Shown: piece after piece, positions 1 through 5,675 of the stretch | Position numbering within the stretch: the first letter of the stretch is position 1 | Layout: every line of letters starts with the position of its first letter | Assembly (NCBI GenBank): GCA_903916775.1 | Contig: CAIWXY010000214.1 | Coordinates: 1-6,994, forward strand | Source of the DNA: an uncultured Actinomycetes bacterium | GTDB lineage: Bacteria > Actinomycetota > Actinomycetes > Nanopelagicales > Nanopelagicaceae | Length of the DNA: 6,994 nucleotides | Reading direction: 5' to 3' | The notes under the pieces: generated by a model | Databases searched by the model: none | Told to the model about the DNA's origin: nothing | The model's input: only the letters and a program-made list of their open reading frames with translations | Made by a program: the position numbers and the translations under genes

Positions 1-320
1 CTTTGCGTTGCGGTATCGCTCAAAAAGATTTGATCCAACCAACCGGGCGGGATGGACATAGGCACATCACCAGCGGGCCCAACGGTATAGATATTTTTAT
101 TTGCGGTCAAATTGAATGTCGTTTGTCCATTGGTGGAGTCGGTAAGAAACCCCTCAAGCCGCCAAGAATCAAGCATCCCGCACAACTCGGGGAATGCGAC
201 ATTGACAAGCGAATCACTGAGTGGAGCGCCATCAGCAAGAACACCGAGGACTCTGTAAGCAGCTTCGATGATCGTTAGTGGTGATTGCAGATTGGGATTC
301 TGCTCAGTAGGGCTGCTCAT
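1..320 (-). CDS. gp4-like head-completion / tail accessory protein (3' end outside the window)
   Basis: The start is complete and the gene runs off the left edge after 106 codons without a stop. It begins MSSPTEQNPNLQSPLTIIEA. Residues 15-35 read LTIIEAAYRVLGVLADGAPL, followed by a LCGMLDSWRLEGFLT stretch (47-61) and NIYTVGPAGD (roughly 77-86). This helix / MLDSW-x-EGL / YTIGPGGD order is typical of the P22 gp4-type packaged-DNA-stabilisation family, the adaptor that binds below the portal after packaging and carries the tail. P22 gp4 also follows the coat gene. The ATG shares ATGA with the stop of the upstream 92-residue gene and has AAGGG 6 bases before it. The family match is from remembered pattern, and the missing C-terminus cannot be judged. 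Confidence 0.82.
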   Translation of the reverse strand, partial: MSSPTEQNPNLQSPLTIIEAAYRVLGVLADGAPLSDSLVNVAFPELCGMLDSWRLEGFLTDSTNGQTTFNLTANKNIYTVGPAGDVPMSIPPGWLDQIFLSDTATQ

Positions 321-595
321 TTCTTGCCCTTCTTACCTTGGCGGTCGTTGTGAGCAGTGCCATTAAAAAACTCATTCTCAACAACGGGATAAACGATTTC
401 AGGCTTGTCGCTTTTAGCTTCGACAAATTCAGGTTCGCTTTCTTTTTCAATCTCTTTCACATCGGAGTATCCGCGTGGATACTCGCCCCGTTCTTCGATT
501 GCCTTCCAGTACATTTCTTCGGTATAGCAGTAGTGTGGAGTCGATCCGAACCAGACCACAGCAGGGAACGTCATAGGGGCTTTGAGTAACGACAT
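317..595 (-). CDS. Small phage protein of unknown function
   Basis: I do not recognise this 92-residue protein. The first 30 residues are fairly hydrophobic and aromatic (FPAVVWFGSTPHYCYTEEMYW, roughly residues 10-30), without a clear signal peptide or membrane span. Residues 33-75 are rich in Glu, Lys and Asp, and the tail is basic, ending GKKGKK. It lies between the terminator at 614-642 and the gp4-like gene, and its TGA overlaps the next ATG as ATGA, so the two are probably translationally coupled. Small accessory proteins of unknown role are common between coat and head-completion genes in P22-like phages. A head-tail or assembly role is a guess from position. The strong ribosome site, the tight overlap and the codon-length fit support a real gene. 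Confidence 0.75.
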   Translation of the reverse strand: MSLLKAPMTFPAVVWFGSTPHYCYTEEMYWKAIEERGEYPRGYSDVKEIEKESEPEFVEAKSDKPEIVYPVVENEFFNGTAHNDRQGKKGKK

Positions 596-600
596 AGAGA

Positions 601-605
601 CTCCT
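601..605 (-). promoter_or_regulatory. Ribosome binding site that sets the start of the 92-residue gene
   Basis: AGGAG (within AAAGGAG, 601-607) lies 5 bases before ATG 595. It rules against the in-frame GTG at 640, which falls inside the terminator stem. Confidence 0.75.
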
Positions 606-613
606 TTAAATTC

Positions 614-642
614 AAAAAAAAGGGTGGTTTGCAGTCCCACCC
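614..642 (-). terminator. Intrinsic (Rho-independent) terminator after the coat/pentapeptide unit
   Basis: In mRNA sense, GGGTGG (642-637) pairs perfectly with CCACCC (627-622) across a 9-base loop, and eight T residues follow at once (621-614). It begins 8 bases after the pentapeptide-gene stop. It lies 18 bases before the next start codon, so the downstream head-completion genes would depend on read-through or antitermination. Confidence 0.88.
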
Positions 643-650
643 GAGAAGGG

Positions 651-1088
651 TTACAGAACGGTTGCTGCGCTAACCGTATTAGACCCGCGCGTTGTATTGC
701 GCAAGTCTACTTGGGTGAGGTTTGCAGCAGTGAGGTTCGCACCAACCATATTCACCGCATTGAATTGTGAGCGCGTGAAATCGGTGGTGGTGCAATTCGC
801 GCTGGTGAGCTTCGCCATATCAAAATCACAGTTCTGGGCCGTCACGGTATTGAATGCCGCGCCAGTAAGATTTGTGCCTTTGAATGCCACGCCAGTAACG
901 ACACCACCCGTAAAGGTGGCTACGTTGCCATTGTAAGCAGCGAGGTTCGCATAGCTCATATCAATCGTGGGCGGGATAATGTCGCCCGAGTTGATGGAGA
1001 ACGGTGCGCCCGATACGCCAGCGGTTGCTTGGCCCAAGTTGTGAGCCGCGATTTTGTTTGCGATAGTAACTGCATCAAGTGTTGCCAT
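651..1088 (-). CDS. Pentapeptide-repeat protein, possible capsid decoration protein
   Basis: The protein has 145 residues. From residue 49 to 129 nearly every fifth residue is Leu, Phe, Met, Val, Cys or Ala (L49, F59, V64, F69, L74, F79, A84, F89, L94, C99, F104, F109, M114, L119, L124, L129). The position two before it is always small (Ala, Gly, Val, Thr, Ser or Cys). That is the pentapeptide-repeat signature, about 16 to 17 repeats or four coils of a right-handed square beta-helix. Residues 1-45 are a separate N-terminal region. AGGAG lies 9 bases before the ATG and overlaps the second coat stop codon. The gene follows the coat gene by 15 bases in the same frame and is followed by a terminator. 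Charge is nearly neutral (7 Asp, no Glu, 6 Lys/Arg), unlike the acidic DNA-mimic members (Qnr, MfpA). A structural role on the head is inferred from context; a tail or host-directed role remains possible. Confidence 0.85.
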   Translation of the reverse strand: MATLDAVTIANKIAAHNLGQATAGVSGAPFSINSGDIIPPTIDMSYANLAAYNGNVATFTGGVVTGVAFKGTNLTGAAFNTVTAQNCDFDMAKLTSANCTTTDFTRSQFNAVNMVGANLTAANLTQVDLRNTTRGSNTVSAATVL

Positions 1089-1103
1089 TTTTTCATGCTC
1101 CTA

Positions 1104-2330
1104 TTATTGTGCAAATCCGGTCATGTTTACCATCCACTCAGGACGCAGCACCATGCCGCCGTACTGCATATCCGCGAGGATATTCACTACGTTATTTTGC
1201 AGCGAGTATTGACGGACAATGCGAATCGAAAGGCCGTCGATGGAGAGCTTAGAAGCCTCTGCACCAGGCAAATCGGTAGGCAAATCCATACAAGCCAACG
1301 CAACAGCCTTTTTGTGCCATCCCATGAGGTTGGTCGCAAGCTTTCCAGCATCTTGGCTCTCAATCGGAGTGATCGTAGCACCGGAGCCCGGAAATGCGCT
1401 GATGTTGCGCATATTGAGCAATGGATAGTTAAGATCATAGATCGGAGTCACGATAGAGATTGCCGTCGATGTCGCAGGGACATCAGCAGCAGCGACAAAC
1501 GTGTACAGGATGGGCTTACCCGTTAGGGTCTGAGGATCGATCTGGTAACAGCCTGGGCACGTGAAAGCCTGACCGGCCTTGAGCGTTCCGGTTGTGGATG
1601 TAACGGGAATCGAGATAGAGCCTTCCACGGTAACGGCTGCGCTGGTAGTCGCGCTGGTCATAGTTCCGATAGACTGCGTTCCGGTCGATTCCGTTTCAAG
1701 CCACTTGGAGAAGCCAAGCCCTGTACCGACCACGCCATCCATGTACGCGTCTTCCACTTCCTTATCAGGGTTGTAGAGGGTGCTGATGGATTGCTGGATC
1801 TGGGACAAGTCAAGTGCGCAAGCCGCTATATGACGATCACCCTTGGGGCAAAGTTGACCACCGAGACGCGAGTTCATCACGCTCAGATCTTTGTAGCTCA
1901 CGCCAGTTGTGGACGACCGCGCCACCTGATTCATGGCGGTCTGGTTCATAATGCCGAACATGTACGTGTCGACGTTACGCGCAAGGTTAGCGATGCCCTG
2001 TTCCATAATCTCACGCTGGGCCTTAACGTCCGTACCCGTAAACACGGCCAGCTCTTGCGAGGTGAGCGCGATTTCCACGTATGGGTTTTGATCCAAGGTG
2101 AGGATTTTGGGAGTCTGTCCCACCGCTTGAGGCTGTGCGCGGTTGTTGCCAAACTGCACATTGTATTTCGATGGGTTTTTGATGCGGACAGAATCACCGA
2201 TCTTTGCAGAGCCGGAGAACTCATCCTCGTAGGAGCGTACTGAGTTGGCCGCGACATAGGACGTTTGTGTGAAAATGTCCAATGCAACCGCGGCCATTTT
2301 ATCAGTTACTTTAATCTGATTAGCTGGCAT
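1104..2330 (-). CDS. Major capsid (coat) protein, P22 gp5-like
   Basis: This is the shell-forming protein, 408 residues against 430 in P22 gp5, with the HK97-type fold expected for the family. Diagnostic parts are an N-arm region with IGDSVRI (44-50), the helical segment DVKAQREIMEQGIANLARNV (101-120) like the P22 spine helix, and the end motif ADMQYGGMVLRPEWMVNMTG (386-405). Residues about 215-300 are Thr/Ser/Val-rich beta sequence in the place of the P22 insertion domain. They include LKAGQAFTCPGCYQIDPQT (250-268), closely like the LKxGDxFTIAGVxxVNPxT pattern of P22-type coats. The start ATG has AGGA 6 bases upstream and lies 17 bases after the scaffold stop. Two tandem stops (TAA TAG) end the gene. 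The CxxC pair C258/C261 is unusual. No N-terminal propeptide or protease is evident, which agrees with a separate, uncleaved coat. Confidence 0.92.
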   Translation of the reverse strand: MPANQIKVTDKMAAVALDIFTQTSYVAANSVRSYEDEFSGSAKIGDSVRIKNPSKYNVQFGNNRAQPQAVGQTPKILTLDQNPYVEIALTSQELAVFTGTDVKAQREIMEQGIANLARNVDTYMFGIMNQTAMNQVARSSTTGVSYKDLSVMNSRLGGQLCPKGDRHIAACALDLSQIQQSISTLYNPDKEVEDAYMDGVVGTGLGFSKWLETESTGTQSIGTMTSATTSAAVTVEGSISIPVTSTTGTLKAGQAFTCPGCYQIDPQTLTGKPILYTFVAAADVPATSTAISIVTPIYDLNYPLLNMRNISAFPGSGATITPIESQDAGKLATNLMGWHKKAVALACMDLPTDLPGAEASKLSIDGLSIRIVRQYSLQNNVVNILADMQYGGMVLRPEWMVNMTGFAQ

Positions 2331-2342
2331 TTATGATCCTTT

Positions 2343-2358
2343 GCAAACTATCGTTTGC
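2343..2358 (-). promoter_or_regulatory. Hairpin abutting the coat gene ribosome binding site
   Basis: In mRNA sense the sequence GCAAAC-GATA-GTTTGC forms a perfect 6-bp stem with a 4-base loop. It spans the scaffold stop codon TAG (2348-2350) and ends directly next to the coat Shine-Dalgarno stretch AAAGGA (2337-2342). No T-run follows, so it is not an intrinsic terminator. A stem here could protect the 5' end of a processed coat mRNA, keep the ribosome site open, or couple coat translation to termination of scaffold translation. Those roles are inference; the inverted repeat itself is plain. Confidence 0.55.
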
Positions 2359-3208
2359 GTTGAGCAGCCCTTTCCGCGCGCATCCTATGGAAGTATTCTT
2401 CCGTGGTGCTTGCGGTAGCAAGGCTGCTTGAATGCGTCACACCCTGACCCCCTTTTAGCCGATCTTTCGGTGGCTGGGGGATATTGCGCTGGGCCTGCGC
2501 GTCAGAGTTGTTATTTCCCGATTTCTGCGAAGCCGACGGAACCCACCGTGTGCGTTGGATATGAGACTCAATCGATCTCAGCTCTGCCAGTTGCTCTCGC
2601 GGTGACAATGCCTCTAGCTCGCGCGTCTCATTACGATTTTCCTCTAGGTAGGCATAGATGTACGGAGCGATTGGAGAGGTCTTGACCGCAGTCACTACCT
2701 TCCCGTCGATCCGATCCCCAACGCCTTCTTTTTGGATGCGCTCGTACCGCTCTTTCAGATCAGGGATTTCCTTTTCTGCGAACGACGACTTGCGTTCGAA
2801 TTCGTGATTGATCGCCTTCATCTCGCTAGTAGTCTGGTCGCTCTGCACACGCATTTCCTGCATTTGCTTTTGCGATTTGATCGTTACAAGTGAACGCGAG
2901 TAATCCTCCATCGCCTTTTCAAAACCAGCTTCGTCACCCTTGTAGTCACTCAAGCGCGGCTTGCGCAGAGTAGATTCATCAGGTAAACGAGGCTCAGTAG
3001 CGCGCTTCAAATTCTCGGAAAGCTCCTTCACAGTGCGCTCTAATTGCTTAGAGTGAGCGCGAAGCTCTGCGAAATCCGAAGTACGACGATCTGGCTTTGC
3101 AGCAGCAGGCTTCTCGCCTTGCGTCTCAGTCGTTTCGTTCGTTTCCACGCCTTGAGTATTCTCAAGTTCGGGTTGTGCTACATCTTGGTTGGTCTGTTCA
3201 GCTTCCAT
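2348..3208 (-). CDS. Probable capsid scaffolding protein
   Basis: This 286-residue protein sits between portal and coat, the scaffold position in P22-type phages (P22 gp8 has 303 residues). Scaffolds line the inside of the procapsid, guide coat assembly and then leave. It is very hydrophilic and mostly helical in character. It has an acidic Glu/Gln/Thr-rich start (1-35), charged helix-forming segments (45-70, 90-165 and 185-220) and a polar linker (222-265). It ends in a basic segment, TTEEYFHRMRAERAAQRKR (268-286), like the basic coat-binding C-terminal helix of known scaffolds. The open frame reaches back to 3355, but ATG 3208 is chosen: GGAG lies 7 bases upstream, it falls 22 bases after the portal stop, and the longer version would overlap the portal gene by 125 bases. 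Assignment rests on position and composition, because scaffolds diverge quickly. No cleavage-protease motif was seen. Confidence 0.75.
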   Translation of the reverse strand: MEAEQTNQDVAQPELENTQGVETNETTETQGEKPAAAKPDRRTSDFAELRAHSKQLERTVKELSENLKRATEPRLPDESTLRKPRLSDYKGDEAGFEKAMEDYSRSLVTIKSQKQMQEMRVQSDQTTSEMKAINHEFERKSSFAEKEIPDLKERYERIQKEGVGDRIDGKVVTAVKTSPIAPYIYAYLEENRNETRELEALSPREQLAELRSIESHIQRTRWVPSASQKSGNNNSDAQAQRNIPQPPKDRLKGGQGVTHSSSLATASTTEEYFHRMRAERAAQRKR

Positions 3209-3215
3209 GATTATG

Positions 3216-3219
3216 CTCC
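3216..3219 (-). promoter_or_regulatory. Ribosome binding site that sets the scaffold gene start
   Basis: GGAG lies 7 bases before ATG 3208 in the short portal-scaffold gap. It supports the 286-residue protein rather than the 335-residue open frame that begins inside the portal gene. Confidence 0.7.
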
Positions 3220-3230
3220 ATGATTCATCC

Positions 3231-5675
3231 TCAGTGTAAACCGCTCTGAGCTTGCGTTGCTGGATTGATCCCTCCAGCTGCGGGAACCTGCATAGGCGAG
3301 GGTGCGCCATTTGCAGCCATTTGTGACGCAGGGGATTGCAAGGCCCCCGACCCATTTGTCAAACTTGCGGCATTCTGTGGATTCATGCCAGCCATGGCTT
3401 GCGCCATTGGTTGCTGTTGGCTTGGGCCTCCACCGATGCCTTGTATGTATTGCTCTCCGGCATTCAATGCCTTTTCCAAAATCGCATTGCGCGTCTGTTG
3501 TAAATGCTCGGCCTGTTGCGCAGCCAATTCGCCCTGTTGCTCGATCTGAGTAGTGGCGATGTCTTGCCCCATCTTCATGCGCTGGATTTGGATGTCTGCG
3601 GTTGCCTTGACTACTGCGGCCTCGATCTGAGCCTGTGCGCGCGCCTCTTGTCCATCCAACACGCCCTGCAACATCTGCACCGTCTGCATAGTCTGTTGCA
3701 ACTGGTCAAGCGTCTGCTGATGTGCTTGCTGCTGCGCCTGTATCTCTTGCTGGTACTGCGAAAGGATAGCCTCGGCTGCTGGGTCGCTCTCACCGTTAGA
3801 ATCAGAGTCGCGCATCATCGGATCAACCATCTTGGCAAGGCGCTTTGCCATAGCCTGTGCATTGGGCCAGTCTTGCTCCGCTACAACCATGTCTAGGACG
3901 TTGTGGCGTTGGGCCTCTGGGATGTACTGCAAAAGCTCTTGCATTGCCGCAGCGGCCTCCTCTCGCAGGCTGCGATAGCTTGGGCCAGCCTGTACCGTAA
4001 CAGCGTAAGAGCCATCCGTAATATCAAACACTTCGATCTTACCCGTATCTGGGTTTTTAACCGTGCGATTCGACAGCACAGCGGTTTTGCGCTCGCCCTT
4101 TTCATTGACCGATTCAATCTTTTTACCAGCCTTATAAGTGGCTCGGAAGCGGTCGATTAAGATGCGCCCTACTTGCTCATAGCTGCGTTGCAGATTGCAG
4201 TAGTACTGCATGTTGAGAGAGTCGGAAACTTTAGACCGCGCAGTGATTGCCTTGCCGCTGATGTCTTGGGTGTTCTCACCCATCGAGACATCCATCACAC
4301 CAGTGATACGACCGATCACAGATTCAATCTGTTTTTGATTGGCAATCAACGCTTGCGCATCGGCATTATTTTGTAAACGGAACGGCTGGAAATGTGGGCG
4401 ATTATTCGCCTTATCCCAACCATCAATTTCCAGATACGGCTTGGGGGAGACGTTGGACACATTCCAGTCGCCACGGTTCGCATCAATCGATCCACGGCTT
4501 ACGATGATTGGTACTTGTGGAGTGAGCGCAACCGTTTGGATCTCTTGCGCCTTGTAATAGTTGTACATGCGCTGCGGATCGATCATGGGCCGCACAAGGC
4601 CCGAGTACATACGACCATTTGATGTCCACTCGCTACGTCCAAAAACAGGCACCAGCGGGAGTTTAGAGCCGGGCCATGTGCAGAGCGTTACAACTTTCGC
4701 ACCACTCATCAATGCGTATTTAATGACCTTGCGCTTGCCCTTCTTTTTTTTGTTGATCTTCGCGCCCTTATAGATGCTCTGTGGATCGGCTTCCATGTCA
4801 TCGGCCATCTCTGATGCCCAGACAGTTTTGCGAGTCCCGTCAAGCATGGCAAGCTCTAATAGCTCATCTTCCTCGTCCACCAAACGCCAACACTCAGCGA
4901 TATAAATTTTCTCGCCCTTGCTCCAATTATTGAGGTAGACCGTGGGCGTCATCCCGCCCACAGGAATAATGTCCTCTCCCCACTTTTCTTTGCAATGCTC
5001 TTCGGAGTAACCGCGAAACCAAAAGACGTAGGAGAGGTCGTCTTCGCTGGTAAAATCTGGATCACCAGCCACCATGGTAGGATCATCCACGTATTTGATT
5101 TTGCTCTTTGGCTCAAAGCTCTCTTCGTCGTCCACGTAGTCCACAAAGAGCCAGCCTAGACCACAAGAGCAGCTATATCGCATCGTCTCGGGCAAGATCT
5201 TTTCGACGTGCGAGTCCTGTTCGATGCTACGGATATGGCCTTGTAGCAGCTCAGCTAGATCTTGGTTGTCGTCTGCATCGGTTCTGCGGATCGTGAGTCC
5301 AGGCAAATTCTCGCGCACCTCGTTCTCGACCTTTTGCACCAGTGGGCTGGTAAGGTCAAAAACGGGCGTTGGCTTATCGCTTCCACGCGCTTGGATTACG
5401 GACTGCGGCCAATGCTCACGCGCCAAAAAGCGCAGGTCATCGGTCATCGCTTCCCACTGTGGAGTCCAGCGAGTGCAAGCCTTGGCAAAGGCTAGTAGAG
5501 CCCAATCGTAAAAATCTTTCTTATCATCCTCGCTTGAGTCATCCTCCATCGGCTCATCAGTCACTACAAGCGGGTCAGGAGCAGGCGCGGCTTTAGGCGC
5601 AGGCTGCGCTGGTGCTTGCGTTGGGTCGCTCTGTTGGCTAGGATCAATTGCGTTAGGATCGGTCATCCCATCCAT
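3231..5675 (-). CDS. Portal protein, P22 gp1-like
   Basis: The portal ring at one capsid vertex is the channel for DNA entry and exit and the docking site for terminase and tail. The protein has 814 residues; P22 gp1 has 725. Residues 1-50 are a Pro/Gln/Asp-rich, probably disordered leader. The core resembles the P22 portal family: PVFDLTSPLVQKVENEVREN (104-123), then LLQGHIRSIEQDS (143-155), GLGWLFVDYVDDEESF (172-187) and GRMYSGLVRPMIDPQRMYNY (354-373). Residues 636-735 form a Gln/Ala-rich helical stretch, as expected for the C-terminal barrel and clip extension, followed by an 80-residue low-complexity Gly/Pro/Gln/Met tail. ATG 5675 is preferred because GGGAG lies 6 bases upstream. The alternative ATG 5666 would give an ATGA overlap with the terminase stop but has no good ribosome site. 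The family assignment is from sequence pattern, not a search. Confidence 0.93.
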   Translation of the reverse strand: MDGMTDPNAIDPSQQSDPTQAPAQPAPKAAPAPDPLVVTDEPMEDDSSEDDKKDFYDWALLAFAKACTRWTPQWEAMTDDLRFLAREHWPQSVIQARGSDKPTPVFDLTSPLVQKVENEVRENLPGLTIRRTDADDNQDLAELLQGHIRSIEQDSHVEKILPETMRYSCSCGLGWLFVDYVDDEESFEPKSKIKYVDDPTMVAGDPDFTSEDDLSYVFWFRGYSEEHCKEKWGEDIIPVGGMTPTVYLNNWSKGEKIYIAECWRLVDEEDELLELAMLDGTRKTVWASEMADDMEADPQSIYKGAKINKKKKGKRKVIKYALMSGAKVVTLCTWPGSKLPLVPVFGRSEWTSNGRMYSGLVRPMIDPQRMYNYYKAQEIQTVALTPQVPIIVSRGSIDANRGDWNVSNVSPKPYLEIDGWDKANNRPHFQPFRLQNNADAQALIANQKQIESVIGRITGVMDVSMGENTQDISGKAITARSKVSDSLNMQYYCNLQRSYEQVGRILIDRFRATYKAGKKIESVNEKGERKTAVLSNRTVKNPDTGKIEVFDITDGSYAVTVQAGPSYRSLREEAAAAMQELLQYIPEAQRHNVLDMVVAEQDWPNAQAMAKRLAKMVDPMMRDSDSNGESDPAAEAILSQYQQEIQAQQQAHQQTLDQLQQTMQTVQMLQGVLDGQEARAQAQIEAAVVKATADIQIQRMKMGQDIATTQIEQQGELAAQQAEHLQQTRNAILEKALNAGEQYIQGIGGGPSQQQPMAQAMAGMNPQNAASLTNGSGALQSPASQMAANGAPSPMQVPAAGGINPATQAQSGLH

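Noticed and set aside
3..278. Plus-strand open frame of 91 codons
   Set aside because: It lies wholly opposite the gp4-like gene, which has family-like sequence and a ribosome site. The plus-strand product is Cys/Pro/Arg-rich and unlike any family I know.
596..640. GTG start at 640 for the small orphan gene
   Set aside because: The start would lie inside the terminator stem, while ATG 595 has an ideal AGGAG site.
651..1088. Pentapeptide protein as a Qnr/MfpA-like gyrase-protecting DNA mimic
   Set aside because: It is nearly neutral, with no Glu and 7 Asp against 6 Lys/Arg, and sits in a structural operon. The idea is not excluded but is less likely than a virion role.
1029..1526. Plus-strand frame of 165 codons opposite the coat and pentapeptide genes
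   Set aside because: It is fully opposite two well-supported genes, with Cys/His/Arg-rich random-looking content and no good ribosome site or context.
1791..2243. Plus-strand frame of 150 codons opposite the coat gene
   Set aside because: It is antisense to a confidently identified coat gene, and the translation shows no family features.
1946..2287. Minus-strand overlapping frame of 113 codons inside the coat gene
   Set aside because: It is out of frame with coat and Arg/Ser/Thr/Pro-rich as expected for a shifted reading of the same DNA, and I saw no Shine-Dalgarno site that would support it.
3209..3355. N-terminal extension of the scaffold gene to 3355
   Set aside because: It would overlap the portal gene by 125 bases, and its residues (Arg/Pro/Cys/Leu-rich) differ from the charged scaffold body. 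ATG 3208 has its own GGAG site.
3504..3896. Leu-rich plus-strand frame of 130 codons that looks like a membrane protein
   Set aside because: It is the antisense of the Gln-rich portal helix (CAG opposite CTG), which creates false Leu runs.
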